The notes under the pieces: generated by a model
Databases searched by the model: none
Seen by the model: only the letters and a program-made list of their open reading frames with translations
Told to the model about the DNA's origin: nothing
Part shown: positions 25,126-37,272 of the stretch, piece by piece
Layout: every line of letters starts with the position of its first letter
Position numbering within the stretch: position 1 is the stretch's first letter
Assembly (NCBI GenBank): GCA_934045905.1
Contig: OW203768.1
Location: forward strand, 9,700,316 to 9,764,315
Length of the DNA: 64,000 nt
Reading direction: 5' to 3'
Source of the DNA: Leuctra nigra
Taxonomy: Eukaryota > Arthropoda > Insecta > Plecoptera > Leuctridae
Program-made: the position numbers and the translations under genes

Positions 25126-25957
25126 CCTTAGCATATATAAATTTATTTTCCAGAAAATTAACTTTCTTTACTTTTCAAATACACATTTGTAAAACTTCAT
25201 CGTATCTTTTTCACTTAAAACATACAAATAGTGGTTAAAATATTACAAATGTCTTCCGTGAATGGAATTAAAACAAATTCCACTCAACAATATGGAGAAA
25301 AACATCCAAGTTTGACACTTTTACATCTTTGAGTATTACACGATGCATTGTAAAATAATCAGTTTTTTTTAAAACTGAGCCATTAAATTTCCGTTTAGTA
25401 ATGTATAACTGTTTTACACTCTGGAAGCGCACATAAACTCATGTTTGAACTGTCGAGGTTGTTAAAAGTCAATATCATTTTCACCTGTATCACCTGTCAA
25501 CTCCTCCTCCTTCCCCATCACCATCGTCTTTGTCTTTCACCGGTATGGATCTTTGTACCTGCATCTTTACCTTCGGAACGCTCATTAACACAGGCATTTA
25601 GTCGCGTTTTACGTCTTAGCAGCGCCGACATAAGAGGTAATAACTAATAGGAAAACAGCCACCCGGAATGGAGGTTAAATAAGATAGAATTGATGGTGTA
25701 TCATGTATATGGACAGTTCCGGAAAAACAGGGTTTGTGGAAGTTGTGGTAAAGCGAACAATTTTGTAGAAATCGAAAATTGATTAGTGTCAGGTTTAGTA
25801 AAAGTAGTCATAAAATTTCCCCGGCTTCAATTAAAATTGTTCTTTTATCATGCATAAGTGTTAACTAGGTATTGAAAAATGTATTTATTATGTTCTATTC
25901 TGTTCTGATCTTTTGCTCTGTAAAAATGGTAAAATTTTCGATTTTCTTGAATAAGGG

Positions 25958-26000
25958 ACAATCGAACCGGGGATTGAGCCCTTGACCTCACCAATGGCTA
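25958..26000 (-). repeat. tRNA-like T-arm fragment (probable SINE remnant)
   Basis: On the minus strand, GGTGAGGTCAAGGGCTCAAT then CCCCGGTTCG resembles the fragment at 22124-22165. It is decayed and lacks a full tRNA fold. Confidence 0.35.
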
Positions 26001-26440
26001 TAAATTCTCTATTCTCTATTAAAAATATGGTGACTAAAAATTTGCCCAACCCAAATTTCCATCACCTTTGATAGCTTTTATTCTTGTAAGGATGTAAACT
26101 GCAATGCTTTTATGGACGATTCAAAATGCCACCTTTCTGAGAAGATCAATCGGAAGTCGTATAAATGTAAATTTATAAGTAATTTCCAGAGAAATCCTTG
26201 GAGTTCTGTCAGATTTATGACTAAAAGCACCTGGAATTGGCGTCTCTTTCAGTTTCATTGTCTCTTTGAATCAATTCAGTGCCAAATGTTCCTGAGCTAA
26301 TCCTTTACCAAGGCTTAAGTTTACAACCGCACTTGGTCTTGTTCAGCTCTGAATGTGCACATTTATTGAGGAAGCAGAGATTCCTCACTATTCATTCAGA
26401 TGTGAGTTGAATGCACGGCGCCTGCACCAACACATGGACA

Positions 26441-26572
26441 GGGGGGGGGGGGGCAAAGAAAATGTTATTCGAGATTTACAATGCTGAAGTGGCAGTTCAA
26501 TATTAGCGGGTGTTCTTCCCAGAATAAACTGGTGGTTAAGTTATTGGTGGGGGGGGGGGGAGGGGGGGGGGG
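26441..26572. repeat. G-homopolymer pair
   Basis: Runs of 13 G (26441-26453), 12 G (26549-26560) and 11 G (26562-26572) occur within 132 bp. They can in principle form G-quadruplexes on the plus strand. Confidence 0.9.
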
Positions 26573-26858
26573 TAAGATTTTACCAAATATTTCACAGACC
26601 TTATTTAGATTTTTAACAGTGTAGAAATGACTTTGACACGCTTAATTTAAACTTTTTGGTAATTTAAGTACTAAAGGGTCTTTTTAGTAAAATTATTTGT
26701 TTCCTACTTTTTGATTAGAATGAATGACACGTGAAAAAGTGCAAAAGTTACGAACTGCAGGATTGATCAGTAAATACTTTCGATACTATGTTTCAAGTAC
26801 GGTAATTTACGGTAAGTAATTTAGAAGGTATGAGCCCATTGTTAATTCTTGTATAATG

Positions 26859-26877
26859 CCCCCCCCCCCCCCCCCCC
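26859..26877. repeat. Poly-C tract, 19 bp
   Basis: Nineteen consecutive C, 287 bp after the G runs and so of opposite polarity. Confidence 0.95.
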
Positions 26878-29800
26878 ATCATGCCCATGCTGGTGCCCAT
26901 GGCTAAATGTACCTACTGCAACAAGCCCACTTTGCAGTTTACACTTCATGCAGTGGTCCCATCACATTCATTACTTTGTGCTCAAAATCATTCCACTACG
27001 TTAAAAAATAGTCAACGGTTTCAAACTTGAAAAACATAATTTTGAAGGAAAAGCGTTAAAATTAATGTTTCTATTTTTTACATTTTATTGATTCTAAGTG
27101 ACTATTTTCACGTAATTTAGCTCGCCCCCATGTTTCGGCCATCACATTACCAAGGTAATAAAAGGTAATGGTTATGGGTAGGGTGGTACGGGGCAAGGTG
27201 ACACAGGGGGTAGTTACTGTCTGATTTAACTGCTGGAGGGCGTGGAGGGTTGGTACCTTGGGACCTCACAAGGGGTGAAAATACTTCGGCTCGACAAAAC
27301 TGATTACGAAAATCTGTTTTCTTTGCTCCATTGAAGACTTCTTTTGTTGTCGTTAGAAGCAATAACTGTCAACAATATTTGTTAGGCGGTGGATCGTTTT
27401 ATTGGTTTAATGGGGTTGCTTGTGAAGGAAAAGAATGGAACTATACAATTTTAAATAATAAGAAACTATTTATTTCGACCATATTGTCGGTGTGTTTGAA
27501 GAAAGACATTTAAGATTTTATTAATGACTGTTGAACAAATCTTTGCTCTCCTGCCACACAAGTACAAAATACTTCCAAATATCTATATTGCAGTTAAACT
27601 GACAGTTATTTCTTCCTACTTTAAAAGGGCATTATTTTCAATTGACTCACTAAAGTTATAATATTAGTATTATTTGTGAAAATGACACACATAAAAGTTT
27701 CGAGAAAAAAGGTATAATTTTAAAATAACCTCAACCACAGTGTAGTTTGAGAAAATAGTAACGACTTTAATACAGAAATCAGACAGAAATGTTTGTTCTA
27801 ATTGAGAATAATTTGATTTGAGTGTCAACTAGCAAATTGATCGATTGGTCTTTGCAAAAACATATCCGTAAGAAAGTTACCAAATCCAGCAGTTTTGTAA
27901 CGTCTCAACTTTTGCAACTTTGCTAAATGTGTTTTTGTCACTAATACCTACACCGTGTTCGCCAAAAGATCAAGCAAAAAATAAGTTTTCGCAATTTCGC
28001 CGTTTTAACAACAATACCCCGTGTAATACAGTAATGAAATTGAAATCTCCCCACAACCTCACTCCAAAAACCATCCCTTCGTCAAGTTTTTAATACTTAT
28101 TTACCCTCATAAATTCACCTGGTCAACCCACCCCGGCCCGAAAGGGGCCCCTTGTCGGACGCTTTTGCTTGCAACGCCGCCGTCCAAGGTATAAAGAAAG
28201 CGCCTGAAGGAAAGGATGGTTTTTACCTTTTTCTCGTGGAAAAGAGAGTGCCGTCTTTTTTTAATTACCGACGTGGGGCCCCCGGGAGGTGACACACCCA
28301 CCTCTACCATAAGGTCACGTGATAGGGGGTAACGAACTGCCCTCAAGTAGACGCTAGGAGAACTAGTCGTCGGATGGAAATTGTTTCTACTTGTGTTCAA
28401 TTATGGTGTTTATTTTATTGTTCTCTACTTGTTTGAGTTTTGAAATAAAACCTAAGGATCTTAACTTTGGAATAATTTTAAATAACATTCGATTTGTACA
28501 TGGTTTACGAAATAAAATATTTTTTTATATTTAATTGGTAAAACAAACTCAATAAAATTGCAAATATTATGTTCGAATGATAAAATTTTAAAATTGACGG
28601 AATGCTTATGTACTATTTGTATCTTAACGATGAGTTAGTTTATATGTGAGCTTATTGTGTATTAGTGTGCTTATTACTTAGTGAGCTTTATAACTTAGAA
28701 TATGTATCTATAAATTCATAAAAAAAAATCTGTACTCTATACAATATAGGAGTTTATTTTTCTCAGTATTTTGTGAAAGTTGAAAATACAAGGTTGAAAT
28801 AAAAAAAATACGCCAGAAGCCAAATATGTTTATAATAATGGTGAAGGGTTGTTTTATTTTAGACGCCAAGGGCTGAATGCAGAAGCCAAGAAAGACAAAT
28901 TGTAGAATTCAGACAGAGAATAAAAAAAACGAATCGACTAAAAAAGTCAAGTCATCAAAACATAACCAATAAAAATCTTATAATATTTTTCTCAATCAGC
29001 CAATTTCTACTTGGGAATAAATGATTTCTTTTGACACAAAACATCCGTCTCAGCGATTTGAATCGTGACAGACGTTACGAGTTGACAGCAATGTGAATGA
29101 AACGATTGGCAACAATGACTCTGTTTGGGCCACGAAATGTTGACATGATCAAGAGGGCTGTGGACATGGCAACTGAAACACGGCACCTCCATAGAACATG
29201 TGAACAACAGGATGTGGATCGAGCACGAGAAATCAACAGTTCGCGTTGAATGCAGCTAATATGTTTGTTTTTTACATCTCTTTCAGAGATTGTAGCAATA
29301 ATATTGTTATAAAATATTTTATATGGCGTGTGGACGTCAATGATAATGTTATGACGTCATATTTTGCAATGAACAGAGGACAATAAAAAGCGAATCAAGG
29401 GAAGAGGGGATATAGAATCTATACAAAATGATCCATTGATTCGAATATTTTATACTTTTCAACAACTTTAAAGTTGGCGAAAGTTAACTTTGGAGTTCGG
29501 TAAACTTGAGTGACAGAGCTCTTTTCTTCTCAGAATTTGCTGTTTTAACAGAAAATTTCTCTTCCTTTGTAGAAATATTAATGAGAGCGTTTAAAGTAAA
29601 AGCACAAGGACCAGGAATTTTTTTTCGAGACTGAAATATGTTCATCCTTCTTGTACTCAGGATTTTCATTTTCATTCATTTTCATCCCAGTCTCTTCTCT
29701 GTCGTAAAAATAAATGTTATTGGTCGAATGAACGTTTATAATTTCTGATTGACTGCGGATGAGATTCGAATAAGAAGTCTTTTAAAAATTACTTTTTGAA

Positions 29801-32800
29801 ACACCCGTATTGTTGTACTAATTATAATTGTCAAAATAAGCTGAGGACTGTATTAATTTTTTTAAAGAAAAATATTACTAAATTTTACAGTTCCACCAAC
29901 CACCGCACACATCTTAATCTTGAAATTCATACTCATCTTGCTTCGATTCATCATCATTATCTTCTACAGTAGCAAGTGTTTTGACGCTATTTCTTGTCAC
30001 AATATCTGCAAGTCACTGTGCAACCTGCAGCTTCCAACTTGTACAGGTAGCGACTAATTTGTTCCCATTTGTCAGCTCTTTTCATGCCAGATCGGCCCGA
30101 TAAGATCATTAATATATATTACTTAGAGTAGGGTCAACGATGTTATAACAATGTGAGCATTTTCATTGTGGTTACTCTTTTGTTGGATTTGTAATATCAA
30201 TGGACTGGAAAAATGGTTTGGTATAGTTGTTTTGTTGTAAGTTTGCAAAGTTTTGTAATGAGTTTAAATTATATCTAGGGCTTAATTTCTTATACTATCT
30301 AAATGCATATCATTTATATTACTGCGCATAAGCATTTTGCAGAATAAATTGGTTATTTTTAGTTCCACATAAAGTAATTTTAGTTTGTATGAAGTCAAAT
30401 TCTTGAAAAATTCAAATCACTCTACCAGTGTGCATTGGTTTTAAAATTGTGTATAGTGTACGTGTATAAAAATAATTATTACAATTTTCGAATTATGGAA
30501 GAAAATAATACTGGAATGAGACAGGGGAGAATTCTAAAAAATTTAACTTTTATATTCTTTATTTCAGTTTAATTTAAATGACTGAATTACAGCATTCCTT
30601 CCATTTGAATGAAAGCTTATACACTTACTGTAAACTATTTAATTTGTAATTTTATTAGTATTAATTTATTTATTGACGCTGTACCCAAGGGTCCACCACC
30701 AAGGTGGATTAAGTATATGGATTAAGTATTAAGTGTCCACCACAATAAACTTACACAAACCACAAATTCTGCACTCAATAATAAAATCAACTAAAGTATG
30801 AAGTAAAAGTATCACAAAGTATCACATTAAATTATATCACATCCACTGACTAGATCTACAATAACGTTTTTAAAAATAGCTAACGAACAATGTAAGTAGG
30901 TATATCAATTTTATCTTGAGGTATAGAGTGTAAAAGTTGAATATGCAAATTTAAAAACATTTAATTTTTATGAGTTTATACTCTTTTTAAATAAATTCGC
31001 AAACGGTGTTATTATATAAATTAATTGGTAAATTGATAAATTGGTATAACTATTTTATTTTTAAAGTTTAAACGTGTATGATTCTAGTTATCAGTCTAAC
31101 GATGAGCACTGTTTTTCTTCGTATCGCACACAAATTCCCAAGTAAAGTACCATATTACTTGAACTCCTGTCGATATAATCTCAAGTCATCGTGCCATAAT
31201 CAATGTCGTTATACAAAACTAAATAAAGAACTAGATTCCGTGTTCGTTGATATTCAAATGACCCATTCACAGAAACACACACAGCACAAAAACCAAAACA
31301 AACATGCAAAGAAAATGCTGTTACAATTAAAAGCACGAATAAAATAATTTTTCAATTTACTTAAATTATAAACACAAAACTAACAATCACATTATTCAAT
31401 TACGCCTTGGTTCTTTATATATAATGATCTAATTATAATAATAATGATAATTATGACTTCATGCAGTTTGATTCATATAGGTAAGTATAGTATTACCGTA
31501 GCGCAAACGAATAAGTGATTTAAGACTTTTGTACGCATGAGGACTGCAAAGATGCAAGTTTATTAAACCTGCAATTTTTCTGGTAGCTATTTGACAAATT
31601 TAGCGACAAAATCCAAAAATAAATCCCAATGTCGAGAGCCAATACGATCAATAAAAACCGTATAATTGAAAGTATAAATTGTATAATTTACAGTGTTTTA
31701 TAACAAGGAATTATTTGTTCCTACAGAAATACATCCACAATAAAAAGAAGTCATAAGAAAATACAAAATATTAGATAATTGTTTGTAATACATTAAAATA
31801 CCTATAACCCCCAATTATTGCCGCAATAAATCCGTTTGAATTATGGGAGATTGTTTAAAAAACTTATTTAATATGTTTTTTTTTAAATGAGCATATTTGT
31901 ACTGTAGGTACCTAATATGTTTAAAAAAAGATTAAGAAAATTTGGAAAAGCAAATAATTCAATAGATCATATTGTTGTAATGATTCAACAAGAACCACAC
32001 TTTTTATAATCATAAACTGTCAAATCTCAAAACCTTATTTCCCAGATTATTTTGTAACATCATAACAAATAATCAACATTTATTCCTCCAACTACCCAGA
32101 AAAACTTCATACACCGAAAAACTTCTTTCAGTATCCAATCCTCTTAACACCACACCACACAACGCTTCTTTGCATGGTAAAAAATCTTCTCATGGCATAA
32201 ATGGCATAACTGGCATGTCGTGTATTACATACGCCTTCTAAAGTGGCATCCTGGTTTCTTGGAATTGTGTGTACAAGTGGCTGTGATTCAAATGCACGAG
32301 GAATATACAAGAACCTTGGAAATGTACGCGATCTATAAGATAAAGTAACATTTTGCTGCGTGTTGAATACTTTTTTTAATTACTCCCGACAAGACTTGTT
32401 CGAATGACATTGACTTGAGATTTTAATTGTTTTATTGTATCTTAAAATTTTATTTGGTATGTCATAAAGTGTTATGAATATTCATTTTATATTCTTCATA
32501 GATTGAGTTTGCGAATTCAGTGGAATTTTTCTCTGAGTCGTAGAAGAGGCTGATGCAATGTGGAAAAATATTGAGAAGTTGTCATTAGGTACTTTTTATT
32601 TATTAATTTCATGATATAAATAAAAAAATAATTAAAAATAGTTTACGATAAAAATATAGGAAACACATACGGAAATACATTGGCGAAAACAAGGTAGGTA
32701 TATCAAATATTTTTCATAATACACATAAAAAATGGAGCATATTTATGTAGATTTTAAACTCCCTCTCCGTGATAAAGAAAATAACTATTTAAGACTGTTA

Positions 32801-34002
32801 CAGCAATATTGAGATTTTTTTATCTCGTACCTCACAAAAATATATATTAAAATTTATTGCAGGAAACAGCGTTTTTAAATTTTCAGAAATAGTAGTAAAT
32901 AGTAATAAACAAAGTAAATAATACCTATAGTAGGTATAAATCGTAGTAGTTATCTGAATAGTATATCAATAACGCGTAAAAATATTTTCAATTGATTTCT
33001 TACCTATTCTGTCAATACATTAATTATAAAATATCTATAATCGATTATCTACTGCTTTTTAATTTTGCAATCCATCAATTTGGACATACAAAAAATATTG
33101 CCGTCGGAACATAAAATATCTGTCATCAACTCCATAAAACTTCACCTTCAATCACGACGAATACCCGAAATGTATAACTCAAACGCTCGCGTCGCTTAGG
33201 TAATCAACATGTTAATCATTTATACGATCTATCGGTTTCACTTAACAAAAAAGAAATACATGAATATTAACGTCGATAAATCCCGAGAAGAATGTCATGA
33301 CATTTGTCATCGTAAACCATCGTCATAACCGTATGAATGAAAACGTCAATTCACGGAAATATAGTTGGTAATGAAATCACAGGCATCTCGTGTATGAAAA
33401 CATTATAATAATGACAAAATTGGTTAGATCGTGCATTGTAATTTTCAATAAAAGCTTATGATTACCCCATTACGCTATACATGTAGTTAAACACTATTCA
33501 TAACAGAGGTAAAGGAACAATTGCCCAATTATTATGTAATTTCACTTGTAGATTTTTATAATATTTAATAATCTTGTCTTCCAAATAGATTTTTAATTTT
33601 TTGTTTTTTTTTCCTATGAGTAAACAACATGAATATTATCTACTCTTTGTTGATGTTTTTCGCAGAGCAATAGTTACGTCTCTATTTAAAGGATGTTTGC
33701 ATTTTGACATTCGGTGGAGCATGTCCATTAAACATGCAAAGTTGAGACCAAAACGATGAAACAAACAAAATTTAGTTTGCGGGACTTATTTTCCATTTCT
33801 GTTCTTCCCATGATGATTATGTTGTTGTTGATGATGATTATGATGATGATGATGTGATGATAACAAGGAAATCACTGCCCCGTGAAAATGTGCATAGTTT
33901 CTGTGTCATTTAATCATTTGGCGTATCTAAGGCTGTTTGTTTGTAATAAAATAATGGATTTTTATTGTTATGGGAGGAAGAAGAATATGATGATCTGTCG
34001 AA

Positions 34003-34018
34003 GGGGGGGGGGGGGGGG
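34003..34018. repeat. Poly-G tract, 16 bp
   Basis: Sixteen consecutive G in otherwise AT-rich DNA. Confidence 0.95.
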
Positions 34019-34719
34019 ATTTCGAAATAATAAATTGATTGTTTGGTGACGAATTGAATGCAATTCCAATTATGTCGTAAGTTTTAGTCTATAAATTGCT
34101 GCATTACAAGCATGGAGTTTTGTGAGGAAATTCAAAATAGGTCATTGGGAAGTGAATAAAAGCTATTAGAATATACGAATAGAAGACATTGAGCGGTATA
34201 GTTAACACCTTATTCTCTTATTTCTTATTCCTAATTTCTTATTGGAACATTGGATTTGAGACCATTAAAGTTGTCCAGTTCTCTCCACTTTAATTTGCCC
34301 ATCGTTCAAAGTAATGTCATTAATGACAGGATTTTAGTGAAGAGAAAAGAAATTATGTCATTAAGACAATCACAACACTTACGTTTAATTATAGACTTGT
34401 TTCTTTTGTTTTCACTTTCAATCTTTTTCACATGCAAACGCGCTTTTGCTGCGAACTAAAATACATACATCTTTTGTTGAGAGGGTGGTGTTCGAATTTT
34501 TAAAATTTGCCGCCCATTTCCTTCAGCGTGAGGGTAGCAAAGAGGGTGAGTTCTGCGGTGCCGAACTGAGATCCCAGGAGTTAGATAAGAGCACTGCAGC
34601 GCGCTCCTGCAGCGCTTCACTGAACTAGAACAACTGCCACGCTGGCTCGATCCATCAAGCGAGTCGAGAACACGGCTCCTCCACCAAAATCTTGACAATA
34701 AGTTGGGTTTTATACATTG

Positions 34720-34757
34720 TAGGAAAACGCTCTGTGTAACGCGTTGATAAGCGAGCC
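34720..34757. mobile_element. Isolated terminus of the GCGAGCG-ended element
   Basis: AGGAAAACGCTCTGTGTAAC followed by GCGTTGATAAGCGAGC is nearly identical to one end of the elements at 57676-60690. I cannot find the rest of the element beside it, so it is a fragment or a strongly diverged copy. Confidence 0.7.
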
Positions 34758-35816
34758 TTTATAGCATGCGAATTAATTCTAATGTTTGAGAGTTACTGAC
34801 ATAAATAATGATTTTGATCATAAATCAGTCCATAATACTTTCTCGACAGAACAAATTTAACAAATAGTAAATCAAAATAAGCTAATATGAATTGACCGAG
34901 TATCTTGACCGAGTTCGTCAAAAATATATAAAATATGTTAACATTCTAAAACATCTTTGATACATTTACAACCGCAACAAAATTCAAATTATCTTAACAT
35001 TTATTTGTCTGTGTATAGGCAAGAGTTTTCATTATGAGCAAAGAGCTTAAAAATAACAGAATTGTGCCCAACGGCAACACAAAAAGTTTAGGGCTTTGGA
35101 ATGCCATATAAACAGCCAAACTGTATACTACTTAATTATAATTTTATAGAAGCTTCTCAAGTTGTGGACTATTTGTTTCTATAGTCCAATCATCCTTTGA
35201 CGTGCTGAAATGTTAAATAAACAAACAGGCAAACAAACAAGAAGAGACACAAATAATAATTGCAAGCCCCTGATTGGTTGATGATGAATATTGAGTTTCT
35301 TCAGTAAAGATAAAAATCAAAATACGAGTACTTCGAAAGGCGAGAATATTTTCCATAAAAATACGTTGGCAATGTATTTTTAGCCCTACAAATATTGGCC
35401 AACCCTTGAGTAAAAACCAATATATTCTAAGTGATGGGGAATCGAGACGAATGTTGCAAATCCCGGCTTAAAACAACGTTTTCCACGACCTTTACTCTTT
35501 GTCCAAGAATAAAATAAGCTTTTAGTCAATACACGAGTCATAGTCATTTTAATGTCATTTTAGTAATTTTCATGATGGCTGTCCTTTTTTAAAACAATGA
35601 AGCAAAATAGGAATAATGAAACTTTAAAAGTTCTTTGGTTATACAAATGATTACCAATGAAGGATGTCTATTAATTTATTCAAAATAGTGGAATCAATTA
35701 TGTTTAAATTACCCAAGGACACTTTAAGGGAGTAGAAATTCAAGTCACTGTTGTATGTAAATCTTTCATCGAAGAATGTACGAAAAATTTCATCTTTTAC
35801 TGCTGTTTAAGTTTTA
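34758..35816. other. Gene-free AT-rich stretch
   Basis: No gene, repeat or regulatory cluster that I can support. The GC-richer block just before it (34490-34690) is listed among the candidate regulatory islands. Confidence 0.5.
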
Positions 35817-35958
35817 GGACCAGTTTTTTACTATTCTAATAGATTATAACAGTTGAAAGGATGACATATTGCCTACGCAACAACCAATTACACACCTAAA
35901 ATGACCACTGCAACTGTTAACTTAACTTCTGGTTTAACAGAGCATTGAAAAACAAGCC
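35817..35958. mobile_element. MITE, TTTTTCAATRCTCT family, copy B
   Basis: The left end GACCAGTTTTTTACTATTCT is degenerate; the right end AGAGCATTGAAAAACAAGCC is clear. Length about 142 bp, matching copy A. Confidence 0.6.
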
Positions 35959-36045
35959 GTAATGTTTTAAAGTTCACTTAAAGGCAGTTGCCCCGACTCT
36001 TCTATAGGTACCTACGACACGAGAGAAGGTGAAAGTAATCTAAAC

Positions 36046-36651
36046 TAGGAAAACGCTCAGTGTAACGCGTTGATGAGCGAGCACGGGTACGTGCAAATTC
36101 ACCAACAGGAAATGCGTATACAACGCACAGAAAACATATACATCCATATTGAATTGAAATATGAGCCACTCAATAAACATAAAAGTATATGATTTTCATC
36201 GAAACTTGAAAATAGCATCTAAGCACCCAAAGCAAATCAGATTCACTTCAATTGGCACTGGAAAACATTCATTTCGATACTTCATATCTGACAGCTATTA
36301 AAAATGTCAATAAGTTCATACGTTCTTAAATGATTGGGATGAAAATTTGTAAAATAAGAGACATTGTTTGTTGGTCTTAATGACCATGCAAAATATGAGT
36401 TTGACCAGAATTATCGAAGAATTTTCATTTTTCAACCTATCAGGAGATGTTTATTTAAATTTAAACCAATGAATGGATTTCAAAAAAATTTGAATCTGCA
36501 AACAGAAAAGGTTGTCTCAACATGTATGCAAATTTTCAGCTCGATCGAAGAAAACTCTGACCTGTTATAGCCTCAGCTAGCAGAAAAAAACAAAAAAAAC
36601 AGAGGTCCGTGCCAAAAGAGCCAAAAGGAGTCGCTCGCTTCGCTCGCTCAA
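36046..36651 (-). mobile_element. GCGAGCG-ended element, ~0.6-kb diverged copy
   Basis: It begins TAGGAAAACGCTCAGTGTAA, continues CGCGTTGATGAGCGAGCACG, and ends GGAGTCGCTCGCTTCGCTCG followed by CTCAA. Both termini match the array at 57676-60690 in inverted order, but the interior is shorter and divergent. The A-rich block before the GCTCGC terminus is also shared. No transposase is encoded. Confidence 0.75.
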
Positions 36652-36921
36652 AAATTGGCTCCATTTATTATTTTATAATGAGGGAACATAAATGGTGGAG
36701 ATATTTTGTTGTTTATTTAAATTCTATTAAAACATACCTGTACCTAAGAAATAAAATGTCCAATGTCCATTTCTCGATACTGCGATTTTGAACACAATTG
36801 AATTCAATTTCAACCTCTATCAATTTACAATTTTACTAAAGTCAACAAATAGAGTTATATTGAAGTATTCTCTTTCAATATGACCTCTGTCACTATTACA
36901 AATAGCATTGGATGAACGCCG

Positions 36922-37108
36922 AATAGACCAATTTAAAAATTATCTTGGTGGCTCTGTTTTTAATAAATTTTCGTATGCAGTTTGATATCTACCAAGTCCC
37001 TGTTTCAACAATAAATATAGGACAGATACTTGGGTATCTGGAAATCAAACTGCATATGAATTTTGTTAGAAAGCAGAGGAACCAAGATAATTTTTAAATC
37101 GGTCTATT
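36922..37108. mobile_element. Foldback MITE, 187 bp
   Basis: Inverted arms at about 36922-37002 and 37023-37108. Both read AATAGACC(A/G)ATTTAAAAAT, then TATCTTGG, and later ATGCAGTTTGAT. Identity is imperfect, with a small spacer. No ORF. Confidence 0.75.
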
Positions 37109-37118
37109 ACTGGTTTTT

Positions 37119-37272
37119 GAGTTCACCTCAAAAATCGCAAAATAAAAATACAATCGACAAACTAAGAGCCAACGGTAGCCAAAATGGCTAGTCTGGGGCA
37201 ACACTTGAACATCAAACATTATTTTTTATTATGGAATACAATACAAATTATACTTTGAAATGGACTTCGGCC
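37119..37272. mobile_element. MITE with AAGTCCATTT termini, partial copy 2
   Basis: It contains GAGTTCACCTCAAAAATC and ends GAAATGGACTTCGGCC, both seen in the copy at 10207-10380. The left terminus is missing next to the foldback MITE. Confidence 0.5.

Larger units (their letters stand above)
25126..33999. other. Gene-free stretch with homopolymer cluster
   Basis: Long gene-poor DNA. It holds the G/C homopolymer cluster at 26441-26877, GC-richer blocks at 27140-27260 and 28120-28345, and a GAT/ATG microsatellite at 33811-33855. The reading frame at 28107-28400 (minus) is merely the GC-rich block read through; it has no recognisable domain. The rest is AT-rich with many TAATTA-like cores. Confidence 0.5.

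Noticed and set aside
28107..28400. 97-codon minus-strand frame in a GC-rich block
   Set aside because: GC-rich DNA has few stops; no domain, no start context or splice support. Kept only as a candidate regulatory island.
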